Shown here: one piece after another, positions 1-9,681 of the stretch
Numbering within the stretch: position 1 is the stretch's first letter
Layout: each line of letters opens with the position of its first letter
Assembly (NCBI GenBank): GCA_030849075.1
Contig: JASAOO010003237.1
Location: 1 to 31,182 of the forward strand
Source: Zelonia costaricensis
Lineage: Eukaryota > Euglenozoa > Kinetoplastea > Trypanosomatida > Trypanosomatidae
Direction of reading: 5' to 3'
Length of the DNA stretch: 31,182 nucleotides
Position numbers and translations under genes: made by a program
Notes under the pieces: model-generated
What the model was told of the DNA's origin: nothing
Seen by the model: the letters and a program-made list of their open reading frames with translations, nothing else
Database searches by the model: none

Positions 1-79
1 CCAGCGCGACCACTCGAAGAAGCACACCCGCAAGGTGCACGCCCAGCGCGCCGAGGTGGCTGCTTTCCAGAAGAAGTAA
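1..79 (+). CDS. RPS6: C-terminal end of a ribosomal protein, probably 40S eS6 (partial)
   Basis: Only the last 25 codons are present. The frame begins at base 2 and ends with TAA at 77-79. The visible tail is very basic and includes QRDHSKKHTRK and finishes AAFQKK. I recognise this as resembling the C-terminus of Leishmania 40S ribosomal protein eS6, a small-subunit protein of the cytosolic ribosome. That match rests on memory of the family, since the diagnostic N-terminal body lies outside the window. The serine-rich phosphorylated tail of animal eS6 is not seen. Codons are G/C-ending, as in other highly expressed genes here. Another basic ribosomal protein cannot be excluded. The gene is first in the visible + strand series and ends about 1.5 kb before the next start. 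Confidence 0.6.
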   Translation, partial: QRDHSKKHTRKVHAQRAEVAAFQKK

Positions 80-1628
80 GCAACAGACCGTGCATGAGCA
101 CGGGTGGGGTGGGGGGCGGGGAAGGAGTAGGGCGGCTAGCGTGAGGGGCTTCTGCGGAGGTTGAAGTTCGCGGGGGGGGGTGAGTGGGTGATGCGAAGCG
201 GCCACAGGGGGAAGGCATGCGGGGTGACGAAGTTCTTTGGTTGAGCTGCCTCCCTCCCTTTCCCCTTTGCTTCCCCTCCCTCCATCCCTCCCTCCCTCGC
301 TCGCCACGCGTTTGCCCTCGCTCTGCCGCCTCTGCGCGGCTCCCCCCCCTCCCTCCCCACTCTCTCACCGCCTGTCGCCGTCATCTTCGCTCGAGTGCGC
401 CTCTTCGTCGCCGCGCCCTCTTGCCGTGTTTTCATCTCTCCTTTTTTTTGCCTTTGGGTTTTTCTCTTCTCATTTACCACCAACACGAAACACAAAAAAA
501 AAACAACAGAAAAAACGAGAGACGTGCGGGCGCTTCGCGGCGTGCTTGGTGATGCGAATGCTCGCCGTCTGCATGGCGTACACGAGCGGACTGGGAAAAG
601 GGGGGATGTTTGTGGTGCTGGCCGCAAGTTCACCGTGACCCCTCCCTCCCCTCCCTCCCCTCCCGAACCCCTTTTCTTCGCCTCTCCGACGACGTGTGTG
701 GCGTGCAGCTGCGTGTGCCGCTCGCCGAGGCGATGCGGAGGTGTAGAAGGGGAGGGGAGCGGAGGGGGTGAGGGGCAGCAGCCATGCACTTCCCCACGGA
801 CAGTCCACGAGGCGCTGGCGAAGGAGGGCTGGCTACTGCACCGTTGTCTGCCATGCCATCCTGTCTCTGCCGCCGCAGTTTTATCCCCATTGCCTCCGCA
901 ATGACTGCTCGGTGAGTTCTACTTTCCTTTTCGCGTTCGACGATGAACTTCTCTCGACCACGCCGGCACACACCGCCCCCGTCTTGGCACCTGCACATCC
1001 CCACGCGACTGTCGCCATCAGCAGCGACTACGGTGCTCTCGCCCTCCACCCGCCGGTCGAGTCTCCTTTCAAAGAGGCACCACGGCACACGACGGCTGCA
1101 TCCTCCATCTTTTAGCCAAGAGACACACACGCCGACACTCCGACAGACACCCAACGTAGCCATCTGTAGTTGCGCGCAGCCGCCACAGCAGCCACTGGGT
1201 GCTGTTCCCGACGACCGCACGCAATCTTTTTTCGTGCTTGCTCTGTCAAACCTAGAATAGCGTTCTAGCCGACCTCCCCCTCTATAGCGACGGAGGCCCA
1301 CACCAGCTCTACCCCATTGTGCGATACGGGCTGCTGCTTCTCACCCACCCCCTTTTCACGTGCGAGTTCTCTTGCCTTGTAGTCTAGAACAGCCACATTG
1401 TGCCTGCACACCCTAGCTTGTCTGTGTGCCTCCTCCCTTCTTCACTTTACACGCGTGTGTGTGAGTGTTTGCGACCCGTAGTTGTAGCAGTCCCGCGACG
1501 CACGGCACTCGAGACGCACCAGTTTGCTTGTTCTTGTTTTTTCCCGCTACTACCACCCTCCCTCTCTTCCAGCGTTTCTTCGGGCTCGTCCCCCGCTCCC
1601 CCCACCCCCACCACCTCCGCCCGCAGCC
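80..1628 (+). other. Intergenic region: 3' UTR of the ribosomal gene and 5' flank of NDUFA9
   Basis: No gene is recognisable here on either strand. Open frames exist on both strands, but they read as low-complexity Pro/Ser/Arg translations of C- and T-rich spacer. Content includes a G9 run at 172-180, long CCCTCC-type pyrimidine stretches around 240-360 and 620-670, a T-rich then A-rich patch around 440-515, and a final polypyrimidine stretch near 1525-1570 just before the predicted splice acceptor of the next gene. The length is ordinary for a Leishmania spacer carrying one 3' UTR and one 5' UTR. I see no tRNA-like B box or tandem array. Confidence 0.7.
1571..1572 (+). other. Predicted spliced-leader acceptor AG for the NDUFA9 gene
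   Basis: An AG follows a pyrimidine-rich stretch (about 1525-1570, ending CCTCTCTTCC). The first ATG downstream is the chosen NDUFA9 start at 1629, which implies a 5' UTR of about 56 nt after the spliced leader. This is a consensus-based inference; mapped spliced-leader reads would decide it. Confidence 0.55.
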
Positions 1629-2750
1629 ATGTCGCGTCGCATGTTTGTGCGCAACATGAACGGGGAGCTCTCCTCGACCTGGCGGCACGGCGGCGCCGAG
1701 GCGAACACGCTCGGCGTCAACGTGGCCACGTTCGGTGCCACCGGTATCCTCGGCCACCACGTGCACGCCGTGAACTGCTTCCACGGCTACACCAGCATCC
1801 TGCCCTTTCGCTTCCGCTCGGGTATGCCCAGCAGTGTGCGTCAGATGCGCTCCAGCGGCGAGGGTACGGTCGGCCAGAACTTCGACACGGACTACGAGAT
1901 CGATAAGGAGTTCGTCGTCAAGTCGATTCTGGAGAAGGTGGACAACGTCATCAATGTCGTCGGCGCGTGGCAGGAGCCGGCGTGCTACGAGAACAGCCAG
2001 TCGTGGTTCTCGATGGAGGCGATCAACGTGGAGTGGCCCCGCATGCTGGCGCGGTGGAGCCGCGAGATGGGCATTCTCAAGTTCACGCACATGTCCATGG
2101 TCGGCGCCGATCTGAATAGTCCGTCGAAGCTGCTGCGGCAGAAGCGTGAGGCGGAGATTGCCGTGCTGGAGGAGTTCCCGACGGCGACGATCATTCGCGG
2201 CACGGACATCTTCGCCGAGAACGACTTCTTCTACTCCAAGTACCTCAAGGCGCAGCGGTACTTTAAGGTGGTGCCCGTGCCGAACCACGGCCAGCGCATC
2301 CACCAGCCCGTCTTCGCCGGCGACCTCGCCGAGGCGGCGGCGCGCTCGCTGCTGCTGGACCACACGGAGGGCCGCATTGCCGAGCTTGGGGGCCCGGTGC
2401 GCTTCACCACGAACGACCTGCTGCGGTGGTGCTCCGAGTGCAACAACCAGCGCCACCTCGTCGTGCACCTGCCGCGCATCGCCTTCGACATTGCGTGCCA
2501 CATCAACGAGCGCTACCCAATTCACCAGGGTGTGCTGCTCGGCACGAAGGCGCCGATGTGGAACAAGGACTGGGTGGACCGTCAGTTCATCGACAACTGC
2601 GCGATGCCAGAGCGCGACCCCGACCTGCTCGACTGGGAGGACTTCGGCATCCCCCGCGAGGACCTCTACCGCATGGAGGAGAAGTACTTCATCACGTCGA
2701 TCATGTGGTCCAAGGCGGCGCCCTACCTCGACCACGCCACCCGCATGTAA
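1629..2750 (+). CDS. NDUFA9: NDUFA9-like subunit of mitochondrial complex I (atypical SDR)
   Basis: A 373-residue protein of the NAD(P)-binding Rossmann/epimerase superfamily, matching the 39 kDa (NDUFA9) subunit of mitochondrial NADH:ubiquinone oxidoreductase. Residues 33-42 carry the nucleotide-binding GxxGxxG motif as ATFGATGILG, followed by the family-typical ILPFRFR. Further NDUFA9-like blocks are NVINVVG, GILKFTHMS and the TIIRGTDIF segment. The SDR active-site YxxxK position reads LLRQK (residues 168-172): the lysine is kept but tyrosine is replaced by leucine. This suits a structural nucleotide-binding subunit rather than an enzyme. The start is the first ATG after the predicted acceptor; the short N-terminus MSRRMFVRN is basic, as in brief trypanosomatid mitochondrial presequences. 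The length fits the family (about 375). Identity is quite secure; dehydrogenase activity is not implied. Confidence 0.9.
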   Translation: MSRRMFVRNMNGELSSTWRHGGAEANTLGVNVATFGATGILGHHVHAVNCFHGYTSILPFRFRSGMPSSVRQMRSSGEGTVGQNFDTDYEIDKEFVVKSILEKVDNVINVVGAWQEPACYENSQSWFSMEAINVEWPRMLARWSREMGILKFTHMSMVGADLNSPSKLLRQKREAEIAVLEEFPTATIIRGTDIFAENDFFYSKYLKAQRYFKVVPVPNHGQRIHQPVFAGDLAEAAARSLLLDHTEGRIAELGGPVRFTTNDLLRWCSECNNQRHLVVHLPRIAFDIACHINERYPIHQGVLLGTKAPMWNKDWVDRQFIDNCAMPERDPDLLDWEDFGIPREDLYRMEEKYFITSIMWSKAAPYLDHATRM

Positions 2751-2928
2751 GCCGCGCGGTCGGGAGGGGAAGAAGCGCGGGGGAGAGGGCGCGGAGGAGA
2801 CGGCAAGAGTCGGGTCGAGAGGAGCAGACGCCGGCTTCCGCTTTTTCATGCCTTCTCTCTCCCCGTCTCTTCCCACTTGACGGTGCGCGTGTCTCGTGCT
2901 GCTGAGCGTGAGTGCGTGTCGGGATCTC

Positions 2929-2950
2929 TGTGTGTGTGTGTGTGTGTGTG
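2929..2950 (+). repeat. (TG)11 microsatellite
   Basis: Twenty-two bases of uninterrupted TG dinucleotide in the NDUFA9 3' flank. Such repeats are abundant in Leishmania spacers and are likely to vary in length among strains. Confidence 0.95.
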
Positions 2951-4078
2951 CGTCTCGGTTCGGGGTGACGTGTTGCGAGCGTCGTGGGTCAAGCGTTGTG
3001 CGCGCCTGTGTGCCGGGTGCCGCTCACATTGCTAGCGTGCGAGCAGAGGTGCAAGGCAATGACGAGAAAACCAAAAAGAAAGACGGTGTGATGCTGAACC
3101 TTGTGTGTGTGTGGCATCGCTCACGCTTCTTTTTTTTTCTAAAGTTCTCTGTTGCGTCAGGCACTTCATCTTTTCTTTTGGAGCTTTGCTCTCACCCCGT
3201 CTCGAGGGCGCACCGCCGGCCGACTTCTCCATCGCAGGCGTCGACCGCATCGCCCCCGCCCCCTCGCGTAGCAAACCAGCACCACCACAAAAAAACAACA
3301 ACATGACACCAGCAACAGCGGCATCACGTGACGGAGAAAGGCGGTCATCGAGGGCGCTGGAGTAGACATGGACGGCTGTTCGCGCACATGGCACACCTTG
3401 AACGGCGGCTCTCTTCTTGCGTCTGATGCGCCGCTTCGTTGCGGACACGCGTCAGCGAAGGGGAAGGGGAAAGGGCGCGAAGTCAGCGCCGTGGGGCGGT
3501 CATCGAGGTGAAGACCACAGTGCACTCTGTGCCTATGTCGATGTAGAAAGCCGGAGGAGAAGAGATGGCGGAGGTGGTTGGTCGACGCCATTCCGCCCTC
3601 GCGCCCCCTCGCGTGCGTACCGGCTGCTTTGGTGAATCTGTGCGCCGCTGTCACTCCGCACTGCTGCCATTCTCTCTCCTGTGTTCTATGCCTATGCCTC
3701 TGATGCTTTGTGCTTCTGCCCCTCCTCGCCAGGGCCCGGCTACGCCTTTCCCAAGGACTGCACTGCGCGTTCCACAACGTCCCTTCCCCAACTCGCGCAC
3801 CCCCCACACTGGCACCCGCACACAGTTCAAGCACGCCGCAGGTGAGAGGCGGCTGAGGCTTCCGCAGTCTACGCACAGTTCCTACTGCGACACGCCGGCA
3901 CTGTGGCTTGACCTACATCAACGGCGCGCAGTATCACCTGCCCGCGCCACTCAAGCTACAGGGCGACAGGGGTGTCCTCATCTGAGCGCCCCTGCTCATT
4001 CTTCCTTTCTGTTCTCCTCACCTCACGTTCCACACTAGATCGCGTGCGCCGCACGCTGCCTTCGTTTCGCTTCTCTAC

Positions 4079-4080
4079 AG
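4079..4080 (+). other. Predicted spliced-leader acceptor AG for the EF-hand gene
   Basis: The sequence TTCGTTTCGCTTCTCTACAG ends at 4080: a pyrimidine tract followed by CAG. The first ATG after it is at 4181, giving a predicted 100-nt 5' UTR that contains a C12 tract (4113-4124). It is one of the cleaner acceptor consensus sites in the window. Confidence 0.6.
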
Positions 4081-4180
4081 TTCATTTTTGTTTTCCTCCG
4101 GTGCCGCGCACTCCCCCCCCCCCCACACACACGCTGCCCGCTCCGTCAGGCTTTCTCTCGTCCACCGTTGCGCCACGCCA

Positions 4181-7100
4181 ATGCCGTCGCGTGTCTTCAC
4201 ACGGGCGCAGGTGCTGGCCGCACTCGCCGATGACGTGGCACGCCGAGAGGCGGAGTCCATCCCCGACTTCATCTACCTCTTTCTCCGCGACGTCTTTTTC
4301 GCGGTCGACGACGACAGCGACGGGTACGTGACGGCAGCAGCGGTGTCGCACGTGTTTGAGGCCCTCGCCCCTGCCCACGCGCCGCCCACGCCGGCCTCCT
4401 GCAGCTCCGCCACCTCCTGCGGGTCGTCTGCGGCTGCACAGGCATCGAGTGCGGCACAGAGCAGCCGTTGTGGTGGTGGTGGTGGCGGTAACGGCGCGAC
4501 GACGGTGGTGCCGCCGCTCATGGCCCCCGCCGTGCACCCCTCGTGGCAGAGCACAACATCGTACGTTGCCTCTACGGCCGGCCCCCTCGCGACGGCAGCG
4601 CATCGGCCGCTGGAGCTCTGTGCCTTTATGCAGAGCTACTGGCCGATGGTGAGCGACCGCATGGCCAGCTTCGTTGGCGACGACACGTGGAGTCAGCAGA
4701 GCCGCTGCCGCAGCGACGATCCAGGGTGCCCAGAGGACGGGGGCCCGTCGGTGCCTGCGCGGCTGCCTCGCCGCATTCTCTTTTCCCCGTCTCCCTTCCG
4801 CGAGGTCACAGACACCACCGCAGTGGACGGCGCGGCGGGCTTCGGCGCGCGTGATGGCGGGTGCGAAGCGGCAGTCTTGGCGTGTGATGCCATCGATGCA
4901 GAGCAGCAGCGGCTCTACTGCGACGCGGTGCGGCACCTGTGGCCCTGCGGAAGCGGCGCGGCGGTTGAAGCTGGCGGCCCGCCGGCACCACAGCGACTGC
5001 TGAGCGACGGCGAGCTGCGTGAGCTGCACGTCGCATTTTCTTTTCTAGACACCAACCACAGCGGCTACGTCAGCGTCGCGGAGCTGACCACCGCGCTAGA
5101 CGCATTGCTTCGCACTGCCGCGTGCGCCGACCGCTGCGACGGCAGTGACAGGGGCGCGGACCGAGTCGCCTCGACGGGGAGCACGGCGGCTGCTGTTGGG
5201 GCAGGGGTGGCTGAGCTGGCGGCGTCCATGATGCGCACGGCGGCGTCGGCGACCTCGCCGTTTCAGTCAGCGCCACCGACACGTGCGCAACCTCCGTCAG
5301 CCGCGTTGCCCGCGACGGAGCCGTGTCTCAGCTGGACGGCGTTTGTGCGCACGTTCCAGTGCGACGTGGGCGCCTTCCCGGCGGAGCTGATTGCGTGGTG
5401 CGCCGGCTGCGCGCGAGGTGGCCATCTGCCGTCCACCTACGCGACCCCACCGCACGCACTGGCGACGTCGTCGCCGTGGATGTCCCCCGTGGAGTGCGCG
5501 GTGCTGCAGGAGGTACTGGTGTCGTACTCGGAGCTGCTGCGCCACGACACGACATCCCTATCCACTGCGCACCCCGCCCTGTCAGAGCGCTCCTCGGTGA
5601 ACACGCACACCACCAAGAAACCGTCTTGCCCGCGCATATCGGGCGACGGAGTTAAAGGCGCGCCAGTGCCGCCACAGCAGGCACCTCCCTCCTGCACCGC
5701 GTGGCTGACGCACACCACGGCGATGACGCTGCAGCGGTGGTGCCACGACCGCCCCACGCGCTCCGTCACCGCGACGGAGGCGGGCCACAACACCGCCTTG
5801 CCGGTGTCGCTGCTGGCCGCGTGCCTGCGCAGGGATCTTGAAGAGCTCCTCTTCCCCAGTGCCCCGGCGTTTTCCGCGGCGGCTGCGGCGACTCTCCGGG
5901 GTGTGGCAGAGCACCACGCGCAGGCGGTGTGCGCCGTGGCTCGGCGAGCTGCTCTTGCGTCCCAGCCCGCCACACACCACCCCGCGCACGGCGACGCGCT
6001 TGTGGACGTGGAACGTCTGGTCAACATCATCGCCGACGACCCGCGCTACCTTCGTTTAGACGTGCTCGTGCCGCTAGAGGCGCGGCTCGCGGCGGTGGTC
6101 GACGCCGCCCAACGCCTGCCGCGGCGCCGCGTGGAGGAGGCGGTGGCGCTGCTCACCGCATTCGTGCGCCGGGCTCGGCGCGACGGGGCCGCGGGGCTGG
6201 CCGAGGTGCTCGCGCTCCGCTGCGAGCTCTCGGCGCTGTCGCCGCTGCTCGCGCGACTCGTCACCGGCGCGGCCGGCATCGCAGGTGGCCGGCTGCATCT
6301 TGAGGACTGCCACGCGGTGCTCTCCTATCAGGTGCTTGCCGCGCCGCCGGCAATGCCCCGCGGCGGCGCCGCAGCCATCTGCGAACACCCGTGCTACGCG
6401 CTGATCCAAGACGCGCGAGTGCAGAAGGCGGCGCAGGGGTGGCTCCGGTACGCGTGTCGGCGACTCGCGACGTGTGAGGTGCGCAGCATCGTGGCGGGGC
6501 TGCAGGCGCAGGCGAGCGTCGATGTCGCCCTGCAAGACGCAGCACCGTGCCCGCTCCACGAGCGCTTTGCTACCTTGTGGCCCACCGTGCGCACGAGCTG
6601 CGCCGTGAGCCGCATCGACGCCGTGGTCGCTGCGCACGTGACGCTTGTGGTGGTGGCGGCGACGTCGCTGCTGCAGTCCAACTGCGTCCCCGCCTGCGGC
6701 CCAGCGACCGTGGCGACGTCCCGGTGGGCGGAACTGGAGAACTTGCTGACGCAGTGGGTCGGCGAGCAGCACAATGCCGCCTGCACGGCCGACAGCGCCG
6801 ATGCGTGGGCGATGCACGCCATCACGTGCGTGTCGGGCGAGGTGGGTCCTTTGTGCGGCCGCGCGGTCAGTGTGGCGTTGTGCAGCATGCCGCTGACGCA
6901 GCCTGCGACGTCGCGCGCGGCGGTGGCCGTCGCTGAGGAGGCAGTGCTCACCGAGACCCTGACGCGTGTGGTGGCCACCCACTCCCTCTGGGCCCATCCC
7001 TCGACGTCCACGTCAGCATCCACCACCGCAGCGGCGGCTCGCTCGCGGCTCGTACACACCATCGTTGGCGCCTGTCCGCGCCGCGGGTCGCCGACGCTGC

Positions 7101-8455
7101 TGGACGTGACGGCGCTGCTGCGGCGCTGGCTGGAGGCGCACCCGCTACCGCTTCCGGTGACGCATCTTTCTGTGTGCTGCGCCGTGACCGAGGTTGAGTC
7201 GACCTACTACACCCTGAAGCGGCTGGCGGCCTCCGAGGAGGGTCAGCGCGGGCGCAGCGCGACGCCAGCGGGATGGGCCTCGGTGGCGGCCGCGAGTCGT
7301 GCGCCGTCGTGCGCGGCGGCCCCGGCAGTGACCGGCATCAGCGCCGTGTGTCTGTCAGAGCTGCTGGAAAACGCCAACGTGCTGCTCGCCTTGTACGCCG
7401 TGAGCGCGCCGGCGCACGTGGGTGTGTGGGGTGGTGCGCTGTCGCGCCTGTCCACCGCGCTCCGTCCAGTGCTGCTGAGCCCCACTGGCGTGCGCGTGTC
7501 GCTCGAGAAGTCGAGTGCGCAGTCCACGCGCCCGTCAAGCCCTGTCGTGGCGCCGGCGCTGCTGCCCAGTCCGGCGTGCGGCGAGGCGGGGCTGGACGGT
7601 GCCTGCGGTGACACGTCCAGTTCGGCGCTGGAGGTGGCGCTCGTGTCGATGGCGGTGCCGGCGGCACTGCAGCATGCCGTCGCGCAGCTCCTCCACCGCG
7701 TTGACGTGGACGGTGTGGGTGCGGTTACCGAGGATCAGCTGCGCAGCCACCGGCCGCGCGTGCCGGCCTCGGTGCGGTACGGGTGGCACCGCTTTGTGAC
7801 GGCGCTGTGCAGCCGCAGTCTCCCGGCCTCCTCCTCCGCTTCTCCAGCGCCACCACCACCCCCGCAGCCGACCAAGGCGGCCTCGTCGGCAGCGAGTGTC
7901 GCCACTGCAGTGAACACGTCCGCCGCCCACGCGTCCGTTGCCTTCGTCACGGGGGGCTTCTCCCCGAGTGTGCTGCGCTCGCACCACTGGCGCCGTCGGC
8001 CACGGCCACCACCGGGGCAGCCGTCCGTTGATGGCAGTGCCGTGGGGGGCTGGCCGGGTGCGGTGTTGCGGCCCAGTGGCACCACAGCGGAGGAGGCCTC
8101 ACGCTCGTCCGTGGCGACGCTGCGGAGCGAGGACGAGGTCGCGGCCGTGTTTACCCATGGCGACCTACTGGCCCGCGTTGCGGAGCTGCGTGCGTGCGTG
8201 CAGGCGCAGCTGCTCGGCGAGGCGCAGCAGGTGGCGGACAGGGGCAAGGTGGCTGGACTGGTGATGTCGAGGCGGCCGCCAGGCGCGCTGACGAGCGGTA
8301 CCACGGCGCGTAAGGGAGGCCCCGCACCCCCTCCCCTGGCGGCGCTGGTGCGGGATGCCGGTACCGCGTCGCCATCGCCCGCTGCCGGGACGGCGCAGTG
8401 GTGGGCCACGTTCCTGGAGGATTTCTGTCGCAGCTTCTCACCCCTCGCTTCGTGA
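4181..8455 (+). CDS. Large EF-hand-containing protein of unknown function
   Basis: A 1424-residue protein starting at the first ATG after a predicted splice acceptor. Calcium binding is suggested by one canonical EF-hand loop at residues 290-301 (DTNHSGYVSVAE), with acidic or oxygen-bearing residues at loop positions 1, 3, 5, 9 and 12 and the central glycine, preceded by a helix-like LHVAFSFL. Two further loops look degenerate: residues 43-54 (DDDSDGYVTAAA, lacking the position-12 Glu) and 1175-1186 (DVDGVGAVTEDQ, weak at positions 5 and 12). Between and after them lie Ala/Ser/Pro-rich linkers, including a poly-Gly stretch near residue 105, and helical Ala/Leu/Arg-rich segments. No kinase, protease or transmembrane segment is apparent. 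It lies between NDUFA9 and the giant ankyrin protein, which gives no functional clue. It may be a calcium-responsive scaffold; that is inference. I do not recognise a named family. Confidence 0.85.
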   Translation: MPSRVFTRAQVLAALADDVARREAESIPDFIYLFLRDVFFAVDDDSDGYVTAAAVSHVFEALAPAHAPPTPASCSSATSCGSSAAAQASSAAQSSRCGGGGGGNGATTVVPPLMAPAVHPSWQSTTSYVASTAGPLATAAHRPLELCAFMQSYWPMVSDRMASFVGDDTWSQQSRCRSDDPGCPEDGGPSVPARLPRRILFSPSPFREVTDTTAVDGAAGFGARDGGCEAAVLACDAIDAEQQRLYCDAVRHLWPCGSGAAVEAGGPPAPQRLLSDGELRELHVAFSFLDTNHSGYVSVAELTTALDALLRTAACADRCDGSDRGADRVASTGSTAAAVGAGVAELAASMMRTAASATSPFQSAPPTRAQPPSAALPATEPCLSWTAFVRTFQCDVGAFPAELIAWCAGCARGGHLPSTYATPPHALATSSPWMSPVECAVLQEVLVSYSELLRHDTTSLSTAHPALSERSSVNTHTTKKPSCPRISGDGVKGAPVPPQQAPPSCTAWLTHTTAMTLQRWCHDRPTRSVTATEAGHNTALPVSLLAACLRRDLEELLFPSAPAFSAAAAATLRGVAEHHAQAVCAVARRAALASQPATHHPAHGDALVDVERLVNIIADDPRYLRLDVLVPLEARLAAVVDAAQRLPRRRVEEAVALLTAFVRRARRDGAAGLAEVLALRCELSALSPLLARLVTGAAGIAGGRLHLEDCHAVLSYQVLAAPPAMPRGGAAAICEHPCYALIQDARVQKAAQGWLRYACRRLATCEVRSIVAGLQAQASVDVALQDAAPCPLHERFATLWPTVRTSCAVSRIDAVVAAHVTLVVVAATSLLQSNCVPACGPATVATSRWAELENLLTQWVGEQHNAACTADSADAWAMHAITCVSGEVGPLCGRAVSVALCSMPLTQPATSRAAVAVAEEAVLTETLTRVVATHSLWAHPSTSTSASTTAAAARSRLVHTIVGACPRRGSPTLLDVTALLRRWLEAHPLPLPVTHLSVCCAVTEVESTYYTLKRLAASEEGQRGRSATPAGWASVAAASRAPSCAAAPAVTGISAVCLSELLENANVLLALYAVSAPAHVGVWGGALSRLSTALRPVLLSPTGVRVSLEKSSAQSTRPSSPVVAPALLPSPACGEAGLDGACGDTSSSALEVALVSMAVPAALQHAVAQLLHRVDVDGVGAVTEDQLRSHRPRVPASVRYGWHRFVTALCSRSLPASSSASPAPPPPPQPTKAASSAASVATAVNTSAAHASVAFVTGGFSPSVLRSHHWRRRPRPPPGQPSVDGSAVGGWPGAVLRPSGTTAEEASRSSVATLRSEDEVAAVFTHGDLLARVAELRACVQAQLLGEAQQVADRGKVAGLVMSRRPPGALTSGTTARKGGPAPPPLAALVRDAGTASPSPAAGTAQWWATFLEDFCRSFSPLAS

Positions 8456-8783
8456 AGGGCAGCCGACGTCGCTGCCATCATTTCCGATTCCAAGCAAACG
8501 CGTGTGGATCGGCGCGCGCTGTGTGGATCGGATGTGTGCCACCCTGCCTGTCCATCTTTCCGCGCGAGAGAAGAGAGACAAGGTTTGATCGAGAGTCGCT
8601 GACCAGCTTTCACAAGACCCACAGCAAAACCTCTCCCTTCCTCCTCTTCTGCGCGGCGTGGCGACCGCGCAGCGGCGTGCTGTCACCAACGACTCAGCCG
8701 GCAACCTTCATGCGCCACCTTTCGTGAATCGGCTTTGTGTGCTCACCACTTTGCGCTTGGTCTTGTCTCTTTCTCTTCTTTCT

Positions 8784-8794
8784 CCCCCCCCCCC
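8784..8794 (+). repeat. C11 homopolymer
   Basis: Eleven consecutive C bases, 26 bases before a CA microsatellite. It reads as G11 on the other strand and is length-unstable in most sequencing chemistries. Confidence 0.9.
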
Positions 8795-8819
8795 ACAAAC
8801 GGTTTCTCACTCGCCGCTC

Positions 8820-8837
8820 CACACACACACACACACA
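8820..8837 (+). repeat. (CA)9 microsatellite
   Basis: Eighteen bases of uninterrupted CA dinucleotide in the spacer before the giant ankyrin gene. Confidence 0.95.
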
Positions 8838-9259
8838 TACAAAGCACCTTCACACACTCTCGTACCTATACACCCTTCGCTTTGGCCTCTTCGTCGTTTG
8901 CGCCTTGCGCGGCTCCCCTTGTCGCGCCCTGCCCTGCCACGCTCGCACGTCAACTTCGTGTGGCACCGCACCCTCCACAGTCTCTTCCCCCCTCACAGCA
9001 ACTCTTAGTCCTTCGCCGCCCCTTCCCCCGCGACCCTCCCGCCCTCCCTGACGTTGCCGCAACGTCTATACCAGACACCCCCTTCTCCCTCCCCAGGCCT
9101 CACCGACGCCCAGAGTTGCGGCTGGACACGAGCGTCCCCGTGTGCTTCTGCTGCCGTTGTGGTCCCATTGCCTCTCCTTCTCTGCCGGGGGACAAGGTTG
9201 GTGTTATCGCCCATTGCGTTGTTGTTGTTGTTGTCGCTGCCTCTGTGCCGCGTTGCGAA

Positions 9260-9270
9260 CCCCCCCCCCC
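9260..9270 (+). repeat. C11 homopolymer
   Basis: Eleven consecutive C bases in the 5' flank of the giant gene, followed by a GT-rich stretch. Confidence 0.9.
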
Positions 9271-9644
9271 TCACCTGTGTGCGTGTGCGTGTGTGTGACC
9301 AAGCCCCCTGTCCGCCCCCCACCCCCACCCCACCTCTGTTCTTCGCCTTTTTTTTCTTCCTTTGCCACCCAACCCCTCCTTCCACTATTAGAGTAGAGCG
9401 CCAACGATATCGTCCGCCGTGGATGCGCTGCACCATACCACACTCTGTGTGGCGAGCCCTTTCCTTTGCGTAGAGTCTCTCTGCGCGTGTGTGTGTGTGC
9501 GAGCGCGGTTGTGCGCCGCCTCCCTTGCACACGTGCACACGGACACCCAACGAAGCCTTGTTGTCCCCTCCCCGCCTCGAACACTTGACCTTAGACTCTG
9601 TGCCACCTTAGCCGTTTTTTTCTTCCTTCGTTGGTGCGCCGCGT

Positions 9645-9646
9645 AG
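9645..9646 (+). other. Predicted spliced-leader acceptor AG for the giant ankyrin gene
   Basis: A T-rich tract at about 9614-9632 precedes this AG. The next ATG is the chosen start at 9682, so the predicted 5' UTR is only about 35 nt. A second AG at 9650-9651 would give the same start codon. Confidence 0.5.
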
Positions 9647-9681
9647 CGCAGCTCCTCTCTTGTCCCACTCGTCGGCGTCTC

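Larger units (their letters stand above)
2751..4180 (+). other. Intergenic region between NDUFA9 and the EF-hand protein gene
   Basis: About 1.4 kb with no convincing gene. It should hold the NDUFA9 3' UTR and the 5' flank of the next gene. It contains a (TG)11 microsatellite at 2929-2950, a T-rich patch near 3128-3175, an A-rich patch near 3288-3300 and a C12 run at 4113-4124 inside the predicted 5' UTR of the next gene. Open frames on both strands are compositionally biased and lack domain-like patterns. Confidence 0.65.
8456..9681 (+). other. Intergenic region between the EF-hand gene and the giant ankyrin gene
   Basis: About 1.2 kb without a recognisable gene. It is rich in C and T on the + strand and contains C11 runs (8784-8794 and 9260-9270), a (CA)9 repeat (8820-8837), a short GTT repeat near 9219-9234 and T-rich tracts near 9347-9360 and 9615-9630. 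The latter probably forms the polypyrimidine tract for trans-splicing of the giant gene. Confidence 0.65.

Noticed and set aside
136..1301. Open frames of more than 200 codons on the minus strand in the first spacer
   Set aside because: The translations are Arg/Gly/Ser/Pro-rich and track the composition of C/T-rich spacer. All supported genes run on the + strand, and a switch back and forth within 1.5 kb is unlikely.
1524..1628. Extension of NDUFA9 upstream of 1629
   Set aside because: The upstream part has no ATG, translates to a Pro-run from the polypyrimidine tract and contains the predicted acceptor.
1413..2876. Antisense open frame of 487 codons across NDUFA9
   Set aside because: It overlaps a well-supported NDUFA9 gene and extends into spacer at both ends with low-complexity sequence; explained by codon bias.
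4181..8455. Calling the EF-hand protein a centrin, calmodulin or PP2A B''-type subunit
   Set aside because: Only one canonical loop is present, the length is far greater than centrin or calmodulin, and I could not see the paired EF-hand layout of B'' subunits.
9631..9681. Extension of the giant protein upstream of 9682 through a non-ATG codon
   Set aside because: The frame is open, but there is no ATG, and the predicted splice acceptor lies inside this stretch. Kinetoplastid starts are normally the first ATG after the acceptor.
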